DNA of 64,000 nucleotides, taken from the NCBI GenBank assembly GCA_029931535.1, contig JAQPZY010000984.1, forward strand, positions 825,501 through 889,500, in the 5' to 3' direction. The DNA is from Margaritifera margaritifera. Taxonomy: Eukaryota > Mollusca > Bivalvia > Unionida > Margaritiferidae. Shown one piece after another: positions 22,889 to 35,957 of this stretch. Below the pieces are notes generated by a model. It saw only the letters and a program-made list of their open reading frames with translations, was not told the DNA's origin and ran no database searches. Within the stretch, counting starts at the first letter, position 1; the number at the start of each line of letters is the position of its first letter. The position numbers were made by a program, and so were the translations under genes.

Positions 22889-23668
22889 AATTAAAGTGCA
22901 GGAGTTAAACTGAGGAAGCCAATGGGTTGCTCCAATACAGAATTAAAGTACAGGAGATAAATTGGTAAAACCCATGGGTTGTTCCAATATAGAATTAAAG
23001 TACAGGAGTTAAATTGGTAAAACCCATGGGTTGTTCCAATATAGAATTAAAGTACAGGAGTTAAACTGAGGAAACCAATGGGTTGTTCCAATATAGAATT
23101 AAAGTACAGGAGATAAATTGGTAAAATCCATGGGTTGTTCCAATATAGAATTAAAGTACAGGAGTTAAATTGGTAAAACGCATGGGTTGTTCCAATATAG
23201 AATTAAAGTACAGGAGTTAAACTGAGGAAACCAATAGGTTGTTCCAATATAGAATTAAAGTACAGGAGTTAAACTGAGGAAACCAATAGGTTGTTCCAAT
23301 ATAGAATTAAAGTACAGGAGTTAAACTGAGGAAACCAATAGGTTGTTCCAATATAGAATTAAAGTACAGGAGTTAAACTGAGGAAACCAATGGGTTGTTC
23401 CAATATAGAATTAAAGTACAGGAGTTAAATTGGTAAAACCCATGGGTTGTTCCAATATAGAATTAAAGTACAGGAGTTAAATTGGTAAAACCCATGGGTT
23501 GTTCCAATATAGAATTAAAGTACAGGAGTTAAACTGAGGAAACCAATAGGTTCTTCCAATATAGAATTAAAGTACAGGAGTTAAACTGAGGAAACCAATA
23601 GGTTGTTCCAATATAGAATTAAAGTACAGGAGTTAAACTGAGGAAACCAATAGGTTGTTCCAATATAG
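22889..23668. repeat. 52-bp tandem array, 15 units
   Basis: Exactly 15 head-to-tail units of 52 bp, each with aattaaagtacaggag at the start and ttgttccaatatag at the end. Two subtypes alternate: A (aaactgaggaaaccaat) and B (aaattggtaaaacccat); an A variant has ataggt in place of atgggt. The order is A B B A B B A' A' A' A B B A' A' A', so a six-unit block (A B B A' A' A', 312 bp) appears twice at the right end. No coding meaning. Confidence 0.97.
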
Positions 23669-23914
23669 ACCAATTTGAAGAACTTAAGCATCGTATTAGA
23701 AGGAATTGAAAAGCAGAAATAAAGAATTTGTATTTCAAACCACATTTATTGGTAAATAACTTAAACTAAGACAAACTTAACATGACAAGTATAACCTATC
23801 TTAGACATAAACATTAATTATAGTTATTTCCCTTGAACAACTTTTTTCCGCTAAAAGCTACAGCTGTACTTACTAATACAGTTTAATATGAATTGAAAGA
23901 TCAGTTTTGGGAAA

Positions 23915-24290
23915 ACAACTGTCATATATGACCAGTTTCTGAGTTGGTGTACAGACCAGTTATGTAATATTATGACCTCTTTTGAGAGACCACCTGCTGT
24001 ATTGTATGCAATTTTTCATACCTTCTATTTTTTCATACACCATCATCCATACAAATTGTAATTATTTTTAGTCTCCTATTTTTTTGGTACATATAACTTG
24101 TTTCTTTTAAAACATGCAAATTTTATGTACCCATGAAAATGATTATTATCTTTTTATACCTATGATCATTTGTACACCTGGGAAAATAATTAATAAAAGG
24201 TGTAAAAACAATTACAGACAATACAGTATTTTGAAGACCATTTTTGTTGGCAAAATGAAGTGGTCTCTTTAGACATGTTTAAATTTATTG
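23915..24290. mobile_element. Tigger-like MITE remnant
   Basis: Near-terminal motifs of the element at 59,430-61,074 recur here in decayed form: ttttgagagaccacctg at about 23,980, and near 24,260 ttgttggcaaaatgaagtgg followed by tctctttagacatg, comparable with gctggcagaaggggcgg and tctctcatgacagg at the right end of that element. No terminal TA pair could be fixed. Probably an old, internally deleted relative. The rest of 24,291-25,000 has no gene; a stretch from 24,330 also begins acagtaaaatctgtc. Confidence 0.45.
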
Positions 24291-25017
24291 TATGCACATT
24301 TTTCATTTTAATTCACAATCGTTAGTACTGTACCATACAGTAAAATCTGTCTTTAGAAGATATAAAGGACAAATAATGGTCAACAATTTAGAACCCCTTT
24401 ACTTATCTTTTTTATATTTAGAACCTATTTATTGTCCCTTGAGTTTCCATTATAAAGTCTGTTTTTACAATAGTTATATTACATGTATACCTTTCCAGTT
24501 TTCTGAGCAAAAACATTCACCAAATTACAAAATGATAAATACAAGCCTTGACAACATGAGAGCTCAGCTACTTTGAGCCTGTAAATGGATTTCAGTTTCA
24601 GTTCTAAGTATGATTTGTAGCAGAAAAAGGCAAATGTAGAAATCTCCATCCAAATCAGCCATTTCTTCAAGTCATTGTGGGGAATTTTTTGCAAGGTATT
24701 GTGGGTAAAACTGGTTCAATGTTATAATTTCACTAGTTTACCCATTTTATCAAGGAAATTTGTCCAAATTATAGCCAAATACCAGTCATACCCATAGCAC
24801 CTTGCAGAAGATTACCCACAATGTCTTGTAATGATGATGCAGATTTGTACTGTAAATTTTGTATTTTTTCTCCTAAAAGCCTACTTTTAACTGGAATTGA
24901 AATTCATTTACTTACTACAAAATAACAAAGTTCCTATGACGTCATGGTTTTTTCAGAAAATTGGAAGGATATGCCTAATCTATATTGCAGAAATAGACTT
25001 TTGACTGGTTTTGCAGC

Positions 25018-25123
<106 letters not shown>

Positions 25124-25204
25124 ACAGATATACACCAAAAAGAGCAGAAAGTGCTATCCCTGGATCCTACAGGAGAATGCTCGATAACATTAGCAGAATT
25201 TTTA

Positions 25205-25570
25205 AATACGATTAAATAATATTATCATACAGGTTAGAGAATTTTAATTCATGCTCTATGGAGATTCGAACCTAGATCCATGGGTTATGGCACCCATCAA
25301 CTTGCCTGTAAGCACCAACCCCTATATCATCTCGATCATGCACACACCACCAAAAAATGATGCTACAAAGTCAGTGGTATAGGCATCTGGATGGACTGTA
25401 CTAGATGAGAAGTAATTACTGGGTCGACATGCAGGTATGTCTGCTACACACGAATGTCTATAACACCTACTTGCTTACAGGCAAGGCAAGGGTGCCATAA
25501 CCCGCTGACCAGTGTTTGAATCTCTGTAAAGTACGAATTAAAATTCTCTAACCTGTATTATTATTTTTTT
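25205..25570. mobile_element. Inverted pair of tRNA-SINE-like copies
   Basis: The right copy (about 25,455-25,565, plus) contains ttgcttacaggcaag, gggtgccataaccc and gtttgaatctct, the last resembling an RNA polymerase III B box. The left copy (about 25,210-25,345) is its complement, with ggagattcgaacctagatcc, i.e. ggttcgaatctcc on the minus strand. Both share aattaaaattctctaacctgta. The pair forms a foldback bracketed by (AT)n tracts on both outer sides. No clear A box could be fixed, so SINE assignment is tentative. Confidence 0.55.
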
Positions 25571-25576
25571 GTATAC

Positions 25577-25578
<2 letters not shown>

Positions 25579-25643
<65 letters not shown>
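25579..25643. repeat. (AT)n microsatellite
   Basis: About 65 bp of AT dinucleotides between the SINE-like pair and the left end of the Tigger-like element at 25,646. Confidence 0.98.
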
Positions 25644-25645
<2 letters not shown>

Positions 25646-25648
<3 letters not shown>

Positions 25649-26905
25649 TGAAACTCCTCAAGACCTAACCCTCAGGATACCAGAATCCCCTCAAGACTGA
25701 TTTTTTTTTTTAGTCCTGAAATTTTCCTTCTTTAATATCATCATTTATCCACCAGTAAACCGAAACCCCTCAACTCTGAACACCGGAACAATTTTCTATC
25801 CCAAATTTCAATTTTACGCTTAAAAATACCCCCGCAAAACCAAAACTCAGTTGAAACTTGGAAATATATTTTAGCTGCTAAATTCCTGGCACATGCCGGA
25901 ACAGATTAATTACGGTTAACAGGTGGTGTAGTAGTTTGATTGACGAGACAAAGACCCGGAAACTGCACCAAGGGCACACAAGGTTAAAACAAAACTTGAC
26001 AAGCGCTGACACAGATTAGGGCTGACAATAGGCTAATCTGAAGTCTTTGCACCATACAAAAAAATCAACTTTTAAGGCTAATTACATGTATTAATAACTA
26101 AATGCTTATAGGTAAGCCAATTGAGAAAGACTATGTTTATCTGCTGATTATCTAATTGTGATTGATGCTATTCATTTGGATACAAGATCAATAGAACATT
26201 GTTTGCTAGTTTTTTTATGATGAAAGCGATGAATATGATGATGACAATGTCTGTTCTGAGCCACCAGGCAGTGATATGACATACCCCACAATTTTAGAGT
26301 TTATAAAGAGATTCAAAACTTTTGCGATTGCAAAGAATGACCGTTATTTGGCTATGACACAAGAAATAGAGTCATTAACGCAAGCTACAGTAGATAAATA
26401 ACGATGTAAGAAATAACAGACAATGCTCCATGCCTGGTTCAAGCCAGGCTCTTGAACTGTGAACATTATGAATTATGCAGAGTATTTACATATTGTGGAG
26501 TATCATTCATAATTCCAATGGACTTGTAGTAAAGTTATAAAAGTACTGTATTTCATTCCTCATATGTTTCTTGTGATGAGGACTGTATTTCTGTGTGGAG
26601 CAACTGTATCTATTCCTGTGAAAGGATACAATTTTTGGTAGAAACGTATATTGTTCAGCTAATTCTTCATTAAATGCATGTATTAAAAATAAAATTAAAA
26701 ATAACAGCTTTCTTAAATTTGTGCACTTTTACACACACAGACACTGATGCTTTCATAACTGCATTCTCTTTCTCTCTCTCATCACATAAGTTCTCAGAAT
26801 GAGATTTTTTTCACAACTGCAAAAAGCATCAGTAAACCGAAAACTTCTCAAAACTGGAAAAAAAAATTGGGTCCCAAGGGTGTTCAGTTTTCAGGAGTTT
26901 CACTG
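25646..26905 (+). mobile_element. Pogo/Tigger-like element, deleted
   Basis: Terminal inverted repeats CAGTGAAACTCCT at 25,646 and AGGAGTTTCACTG ending at 26,905; TA follows the right end (26,906-26,907), while the left flank reads CA at the edge of an (AT)n tract and may have mutated. Elements starting CAGT with TA targets are typical of pogo/Tigger relatives. A plus-strand coding remnant survives at about 26,210-26,401; the rest of a transposase is missing, giving 1.26 kb in total. A shorter relative may be at 38,470-38,625. Confidence 0.72.
26210..26401 (+). pseudogene. Transposase C-terminal remnant
   Basis: About 60 codons are open up to TAA at 26,399-26,401. The block is acidic first (DESDEYDDDNVCSEPPG), then has a helix-like segment with IKRFKTFAIAKND and ends SLTQATVDK. 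An acidic linker followed by a terminal helix is usual at the C-terminal end of Tigger/jerky-type DDE transposases. No catalytic region is present, so it cannot act. Confidence 0.45.
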
Positions 26906-26907
26906 TA

Positions 26908-28703
26908 TTTATATTAAAGCAAATCATCATACTGATTGTATGCATTTCTTGTACCATGTAATTTTTCATGCACCCATCAATCAATGGAAATTTTAATTTT
27001 TGTGTCCTCCAAGTCTTTTGTACAGAGAACATTTTTCTTATTAAAAATGATGCACATATTAGGCACCTAAGAAATTAATAATTATTTATCTTCCCTTATT
27101 TGTATATTTGTATAATTTTTACACCTTACAAAATAATAAAAAAGGAAAAAAGTTCACAGATTACAGAAATCCACAAATGTGACAATCTGATTAAAGTCAA
27201 GATATCCAATTTAATGGAGATCTAATGGACACTGATATGAGGCCATGTTCTGCTGACCTTTTAATTCACCAATCAAATTACAACTTTCATATTCATGAAA
27301 GTGAACATCATTCTGAACATAATGTTTTTTAATGATAAATCTCCCTAACATGAAATGCAATGCTTTATCTCAATATACATTACTAAAATAAGTAGACCAG
27401 GAATTCCAAATGTCACCAGCACATGAGCCTTTATTGGTGTCTGTCAGATCTCCTTATTGTAAGTACATCTTGATTTTAGTCAGATTGCTTCTATGATACC
27501 TTTAGAGTACTATTTCTGGTCATTAATATGTAAGATATATGGTCAACAAAAGCCCTTTAAGCTTTGTTGAGTAAATACCATGGAGTGGCTCTTTTGTTAG
27601 AAATTGTACTCCTGTTGCTACTCGAGTTGGTATTCATGCACATTCTATATTTTAGAAAATATTCTTTTTAATGTTTTCTGCCCCTTTGCTCCCCAAAGCT
27701 CCTTTTTTCCCCCTGAATTTTATAATTTTTCCCAGCTGAAAATTACCCCTATTTTTGAATTTCACAAAAATGGTTACATTTAATAGCCAGCCTCATGAGT
27801 CATGGCACACTAAAACCCACCCCAAGGTACTGACTGGATGTCAAATGATCATCCAAAAACATAAATAAAAAACAACAGAACAAAACAATTAATATCATTC
27901 CAAAGTTATGCACTTTCGAAGAATAGGGAATAGGTCCTGAAACAATGCTCATTTGAACCCTTTTACTTGAAAAAAACAAACATGAATAACATTTATGGCA
28001 CTCCAAGGTTTGCAAAACATCACTTCTCTATACTGCACATTACATTAAAAATATAAACTTTTTCAAAACAAATCTTACAATACCAATCCCACCAACTTCT
28101 AGCAACCGTACCACCCCTGAGGTGATAACTCATGTTATGCAAGGTAAAATCAAACACAGAGTCTACTGGTAAATCTTAAATTTTTTTATCTTAAAACCCA
28201 GCAACCCAATTTCAAGCCTATATAATAGCATGAATCCTCTAATCTCCTTGGTGTAATCACTGACCAATCACCAATTAAGATAACGATACCTACACAGTAG
28301 CATTGCATTATCTTTAAAATGAAAGATTTTCCATTCAAAATTACACCAGATTGTTGGAGAGAAAATTTTAGTTTATAGTGAAAATTTCACAAAAACTGAA
28401 ATGAAGGTGGTAAAATTGTAACAATTTAAATGTGTGCTTTTTGAAAACTACCAAAGTGTATGTCCATCATTAACTATGTATGTAGCCTCAGAGTTAATCA
28501 TGTTGGACAAACTTAGCACTCCTCCAGGTGTGTATATGTTATGATTTACTCAAAGCATTGGCTGAGATTGGTCAGCAGTTTATTGGAATTTTGAATAAAC
28601 TATAATTGACTGATAGCTTGTGGTAGGTAAGTGGAGCTTGGCCATTTGTTAGTTAAATCAAAATACATGTACTTTGTGGTAATGTACAGACATCATGTAC
28701 CAA
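26908..28703. other. Gene-free interval downstream of SDR gene
   Basis: No coding frame with recognisable features was found on either strand. Simple AT-rich sequence prevails. The frames at 26,829-27,032 and 27,800-28,015 minus look like chance. Confidence 0.4.
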
Positions 28704-28709
28704 TTTATT
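28704..28709 (-). promoter_or_regulatory. Candidate poly(A) signal AATAAA
   Basis: On the minus strand AATAAA occurs about 100 nt past the stop codon of the SDR gene (28,812), a normal distance for a short 3' untranslated region. Such hexamers are common in AT-rich DNA, so confidence is limited. Confidence 0.4.
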
Positions 28710-28811
28710 AATAAACAATACAACCACAATTATTAGTATAAATGACTAATACATCATCAACATTCATTTAGGTCATTGGAAATGAAAATGGAAACAAAAG
28801 CCTTGAAGCAC

Positions 28812-29010
28812 TCAAGCATTATGTTGGAGTCCACATATTTCAATACTCAAATCCCACAATTGTCGACACAATCCATCATTCTTTGCCAATTTGTTCCCAT
28901 CCATAACTTTTGATTTATCGAGATATATTCCAGATGATCCCTGAAGTGACTCCTCAACAGCTGCATAGATTATGCCCTGAGCACCTGCCTTAGGAGTTAA
29001 TGCAATATTC
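28812..29010 (-). CDS. SDR exon 6: C-terminus
   Basis: Acceptor CTTACAG at 29,011. Encodes the [14 protein letters not shown] helix, GIYLDKSKV and an [11 protein letters not shown] end, as in RDH-type C-termini, then TGA. 199 nt including the stop. It is separated from exon 5 by a 5.9-kb intron that contains a tandem array, a MITE and a LINE. Confidence 0.9.
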
Positions 29011-32000
29011 CTGTAAGATACAACAGCCAAATTTACTCCAATGTATTTCACAATGTAAAAAAAAAGAATCACATGCATAGACAAACTTTAACGACTGTTC
29101 AGGGGAGTATTAAAGCTTAAAAATTGATTTATATACCACATGAATGGCTGTAGCAAAGTTTGTTAAATATGAACTTCAGTTCTTATAATTACAAGTAGTT
29201 ATAACAATAATAACACATTTCAAAATAAAATAACAGAAGTATTGTTTAACCACTATTTACAAATATTGTCAATGTAAACCAGAAGGGTTCATGAATATAT
29301 AAGTGCTGGTAGTTCCTTTCTGGTGCTATGAACTAATAACTTCAAGTTTTCTTCATCACATGATGTGATTTTAACCAATGTAAATGCTTGTTACCAAGGC
29401 TTGATACAATTTTGTAATTATTAAGTGGTAGTAAAATAGGCATTGTCTACTTCATGAGGAGTAATTAATGTGGTATACTCTGGACACCATTATAATGAGG
29501 GAGTCTTGGGTAAATTATAAGTAAGGCTGTGTAATAAAGGGTATATTTTATGCAAAATCACTTTATAATAGGGTATGTTTTATGTGAAATCACACTGCAA
29601 TGGGTCATAATAAGTTATAATGCATCATAATAAGTCATAATGCATCATAATAAGTTATAATGGGTTATAATAAAAGTTATAATGCATCATAATAAGTTAT
29701 AATGGGTTATAATAAGTTATAATGCATCATAATAAGTTACAATGGGTTATAATAAGTTATAATGCATCATAATAAGTTACAATGGGTTATAATAAGTTAT
29801 AATGCATCATAATAAGTTACAATGGGTTATAATAAGTTATAATGGGTGATAATAAGTTATAATTCATCATAAGTTATAATGCATCATAATAAGTTATAAT
29901 GCATCATAATAAGTTATAATGGGTTATAATAAGTTATAATGCATCATAATAAGTTATAATGGGTTATAATAAGTTATAATGCATCATAATAAGTTACAAT
30001 GGGTTATAATAAGTTATAATGCATCATAATAAGTTACAGTGGGTTATAATAAGTTATAATGCATCATAATAAGTTACAATGGGTTATAATAAGTTATAAT
30101 GGGTGATAATAAGTTATAATGCATCATAAAAAGTTATAATGGGTTATAATAAGTTATAATGGGTTATAATAAGTTATAATGCATCATAATAAGTTATAAT
30201 GGGTTATAATAAGTTGTAATGCATCATAATAAGTTACAATGGGTTATAATAAGTTATAATGCATCATAATAAGTTACAATTGGTTATAATAAGTTATAAT
30301 GCATCATAATAAGTTACAATGGGTTATAATAAGTTATAATGCATCATAATAAGTTATAATGAGTTATAATGCATCATAATAAGTTATAATGGGTTATAAT
30401 AAGTTATAATTGGTTATAATAAGTCATAATGCATCAAAATAAGTTATAATGGGTTATAATAAGTTATAATGCATCATAATAAGTTACAATGGGTTATTTA
30501 AGTTATAATGCATCATAATAAATTACAATGGGTTATAATAAGTTATAATGCATCATAATAAGTTACAATGGGTTATAATAAGTTATAATGCATCATAATA
30601 AGTTATATTGGGTTATAATAAGTTATATTGGGTTATAATAAGTTATAATGCATCATAATAAGTTATAATGCATCATAATAAGTTATATATGTTACAATGG
30701 GTTATAATAAGTTATAATGCATCATAATGAGTTACAATGGGTTATAATAAGTCAAGAACTTTCAATTAGTAAATACTGAACAGTAGAATCTGATAGCTTG
30801 TACAACCAAGGAAACCAGCAAATCAGTGTGAGAAATCTATAGTTTGAATGAACAAGGTTTGATATAATTCCGTATATACTCACGTATAAACCGGGTCCAA
30901 ATGCAAACAACATATATCCTGATCTGCTGTTGCATAATGTGCCATCAGATCAGGGTCTATGTTCTTTGTTCATCTGATTAGTCCTTACAAAATGTATAGA
31001 CCCAGATCTGCCGATGCATTATGCAACAGCAGATCTGGGTCTATGCAGTTTGCAGTTGGTATCAGATTTTACATGAGTATATATGGTAATAAACTTTCTG
31101 TTGGGTCCACAAAAAAAGGTTTACATGATACACGGTGTTGGAGCCAACCAAGTTTGAACCCATGAGATATTACTTTAGTACTATAATTTGGAAACTAAAC
31201 TTTCTCCAGTATAATGAGATGCATGACTGTATTGATGTTATATTAAGAACTGCATTTTACCGAGGAGTTTCATAGTTGGGGACTATATTACATGTATACA
31301 AACATAAATAAAGTCTAATCCCATCTAAACTTTAGATGACTCTATCTGTGGCTAGGAAAATGTTGGATGAACTAAACTCTTGGATAAAGGAGTTAACTTG
31401 TTACTGACTTTTGAATCATTTCTTTATTGAATTTTGCATTATAATGATTGGATTAATGCAATTATGATTGACAAGACTAGACTGTAGATAAAGTACAGTA
31501 TAATAGGTCCCTGTAATGGACACAATAAAAATCATATTGGAAGTAAATGTGACTTATGTTCTGGTGGATACATGATAACACTGTAACCTGAAGATACATT
31601 ACACTGTAACCTGAAAATGCATAATTACACTTTAACCCCATGGTGTAACTCCATATTTTGGGCTCCCCTGCAAAAATGAAGAAAATTCCCCCCCTCACAC
31701 ATTGCAGGGGCCATGGGAGCAGTAGTTACACCCCTGATGTAACCTAGAGATAATAATAATAATGATAATAATAATAATATTAATAAGCACTTTATTTTAT
31801 GAGGGTATCTCAGTTAGTATAACATACTATTCTCCCCTCAAGATACATTAAGTATAAAAGCGCATTGTGTATATGATATTCATTAACAGAGTAAATTGGA
31901 GAGCATGTATTTTTCAATATTTAGCATGGCAACTGCCCTTCAAGATAATGGTAATACAATTTTGTTTTGAACACATTAAGATTTGTGTCTGATCTAACAG

Positions 32001-35000
32001 TTTTGGGGAGTTCATTCCATAAAATAGCACCAGAGTAAGCAAATGATTTTTTAAAAGTATTTGTTTTTGGAAATGATATTATGCACTGATCATTTGTAAT
32101 TGATCTCAATTTAGGTAGTTGATATTGTTCTTCTGATTTAAAATGAAACATGCCATGCAAATATTGAGGGCAACGTTCATTCTTAACTTTGTACATTAAT
32201 AATGACCTGTGGTAGGCTAATCTGTATTCAAATTTCAGCCATTTCAATTCCAAGAATAGAATTCTGGATGGTGTATCAAATGGTAAATCTAGGATAATTT
32301 TTGCCGCCCTTTTTGAAGTTTGTGGATTCTTTCAATATTGCTAAGAGTTACATTTCCTCAAATTGTGCAGCAGTAGCCCAAAAGAGGAAGAATGAATGCA
32401 TTATAGAATAATTTCTGATAGTTGAGTGGTAGATACATTTTTATCCTCTGTAAAAGATAAATTCTTCAGCTTCAGCTTACAACAGAGCAAACATGTTTGA
32501 CTTGTTTGCACCAGTCTAGATTCTTATCAACATGAACTCCCAAAAGTTCTTCTGTGTCAACATTTTCAATTAGATTATCTTCAATATACAGCTCAAGATT
32601 CGGATTTCTGTTCACTGTTAATCTTTGCCTAGTTCCAACCAACACTGCCTTGCTTGTTAGGGGATTGATAAACCTGTTATTCAGTGAGCACCAATATTCA
32701 ACTTAATATAAGTATTCACCCAATTGTTTGTTTAATGTTCAAACAATTGGGTGAATATTTAATATGAATCAGACTTATGTAATATCATCAGCATATAGAT
32801 CAGTTTTTGAATGTTGTACACAAAGTGGCAAGTCATTTATAAACAGCATGAATAATACAGGCCCTAAAATAGATCTCTGTGGAACTCTTTGTTATTGGAC
32901 ATAGGCTCTGATTTAATGTTACCAATAACAACTTGTTGGCTTCTGTCAGATAGGAATGATTTGAACCATGAGAGTGATAAGTGAGAATGTTTGTACTTTT
33001 CAAGTTTCCATGCAAGTATATTATGGTCAACTAAATCAAAAGCCTTCTTAAAATCAAGATATATAGTTCCAACCAATTCTCCGTTTTCCACAGCAAGCAG
33101 CCAGTCATCAATAAGTTTTGTTAACGCAGACTTACAGGAGTGGTTCTGTCTAAATCCTGATTGGGATGGGTGAATTAAATAGTACTTTGAAAGGTGACCA
33201 TTGAGATGTTTGGAAACGTGTCTTTAAATCGGTTTGGATATGGTTGGCAGAAGAGATATTGGTCTATAATTATCTGGATTTGAATTTTAGCCCTTTTTAT
33301 AAACAGGCATAACCTTGGCATCTTTCAGTTGAGATGGAAAGATTCCCTTAGTAATGCTTTGATTAATTATGTACATAAGAGATGGAGCAATAATATCAGC
33401 ACATTTATTTAAGATGAATGGACCTATCTGATCCACTCCAGTTGATTTCTTAGAATTTAACTTTTTCAGTTCACTTACGACATCTACCCATGACATAAAT
33501 GGAATAGTGAACTGTACATTTTCAGGGATTTTAGACTTAATAAAGTCTTCTAACTTTGTATTTTTTGCATTAGTATTTGATACATTGGAAGTTATATTTG
33601 TTATATTAATGAAGCACTCATTGAATCTGTTAACAATATCATGTATATCATCAATTATTGTCCCATCAGTTATTAGTAGATTGAGGATCGTACTGTTTTT
33701 TGTTTGGAGTAAAATCCCTCAGAATTTTCCAAATTTATGTTGGACTTTCTGCATTTTCAACTGATGTTTTATAAACATTTCTTTTAGCAGATTGAATTAT
33801 AGCAGTACATCTGTTGCACCAGAGTTTATAGCTATGCCAATCCTTGACTTTATGAAAGTAGTCTCTATTCTGTCTTGCTTCATTGATTTCTGTCGTGAGC
33901 CATGTAGGTTTCTGAGGGTGTTTCACTCTTTTTGTTTTTATGGGAGCATGTTGATCTAAAACAGAGTTCATAATGGTGTACCAGGTTTCAAGTGCTTCAG
34001 TGAGGTCTTCTATATTTTCTAGAAATAAGTGGTTGGAGTTTGCTAAATCAGATAAAAAGTTTTTAACATTTAATTTTTCGAAGCATCTATAGGAGATAAC
34101 ATTATGCTTTGCATCATATATATCCTTACTATTTACTTTGCATGCAATACAAATTGGATAATGGTCACTTACTGATAAATAACGGACCTTTACTTCAATG
34201 GTATTCTCTTATTTATTACTATAAACATGATCAATTAGTGTACTTGATGTTTCAGTGACTCTTGTATGTGAGGTAACAAGTTGAGATAACCCAAGATACA
34301 TGATTACAATGTAACCTAAAGATGCATCATTCTACTGTAACTTGAAGATGCATTATTACACTGTAACCTGAAGCATTTTGAAGTTATACCATTGGCATTT
34401 AGGATAATGTATTGCTAGGATATAATAATTTGTAAAAGCATCATATGCATCATGTGAGAAAGATTTTACTTTTTTAATTTTAATCAAGATCATAATTTAA
34501 AAGAATAATTTTCTTTCAGAAATGACACTGAATGAATGAGAAATGTATTTGCTTTCATAGGAGAATTGCTTACCATCAATAGATCTTTGTATCTGCATTT
34601 TTGTACATGAAATGTTAATAAAATTAATATTCATACTCAGCCCTCAATTTATTTACTTTAATATATAGTAAATTCACTTTAATATATGGTAAATTCACAT
34701 TAACTTATAGGGTACCATGTTTCATGGATTTAGTGGTTACTACAGACCACTAATTTAGAGAAAATACTGACTGCATCTACATCATAGGAAAATCCACCAA
34801 TTTAGAAACTAAGGACAATTTAATTTTCTATCAAACCATGAAGATTTATATCCATTAAAGACAAATGAATTCAAGGTAATCATAAGATAAAATCATTATC
34901 TAAAATCTATATACCTTAGATACCAGAGTAGCACCTTGATGAAACATGAAGGCATCTTGGATTTAAATGGAATGTAAAGTTCTGTCTTGACTAGGCCAGG

Positions 35001-35904
35001 ATTAACAGCAAATACACTCACACCAGATCCTAAAATTTAAGCACATATAACAACTAAAGCAAGTAGGGCAGTTAATCAATTTTAACTGAATCAAATCATG
35101 ACATTTGAAGTGATGATAACATGCATATGTTAAAAAAGTCTTACTGTTCATGAGAGAATGGTTTCAAAACAGATCTGTAAATTGTACTTAGTTTTTATCA
35201 CCATTCTCTTTGTCATCATCATCATCATCAACAACAACAATGACAATGATTAAAATTCTCTTTGTCATCATCATCAGCATCATCATCATCAACAACAACA
35301 ACAATGACTAATTAAATTTCCACATCACTGTTGCATACATGTCATAATTTTGGAACAGCGTTCTGGGGGATATTTCATTCATTTTTAGGAGATTTTTCCA
35401 AAATGTATACATTCTATTGGGAACTCTTTGACTCATATCAGGGATATATTCAGTTTGTCTCACTGGAAAAATGTTTGTCAGAACCAGGGACACTCCCTGA
35501 TGATCAAGGAAATACTACACATATCTTGTAGTTGCATACAACATTTACATATACAGTTAAATCTCAATCATCAGACTTTTAATTACAAAGATTTTATGAT
35601 TATTCATATTTACAGATTGCTGGTACACTCATTACAATTATTGTAAATTATACTTTGACAACATCAAATTAAATTTTTGTTTAAAATTTACAAAAATATG
35701 GCATATTTGCAACCTAAAATTTTCCTGCATTAATTATTAACCAAATTATAGTATTTCTCCTACGATAAGACCACAGGGCTGATGAATTTGTCAAAAAAAT
35801 AAGGGATGGGGTTATTACCAGGTGTTAGACAAAGATATTGTTAGTAAATATTAAGCAAAGTTTTGTGAAAAAAAAGGGGGGGGGGGAAATATATATATAT
35901 ATAA

Positions 35905-35957
<53 letters not shown>

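Larger units (their letters stand above)
31745..34300 (-). mobile_element. 5'-truncated CR1/Jockey-type LINE
   Basis: A non-LTR retrotransposon in the transcriptional sense of the SDR gene, inside its intron 5. From the 5' side it holds the end of the endonuclease domain ([15 protein letters not shown] near 34,240, SDHYPI near 34,160), a linker ([17 protein letters not shown] near 33,920), the start of reverse transcriptase ([11 protein letters not shown] at 33,440, [11 protein letters not shown] near 33,300), [10 protein letters not shown] near 33,035, the catalytic YADD at 32,784-32,795, and a C-terminal tail ([11 protein letters not shown] near 32,005). The 3' end is a TTATTA-type repeat (31,748-31,782). 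Frameshifts and stops make it inactive. Lack of the first endonuclease half indicates 5' truncation on insertion. Confidence 0.9.
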
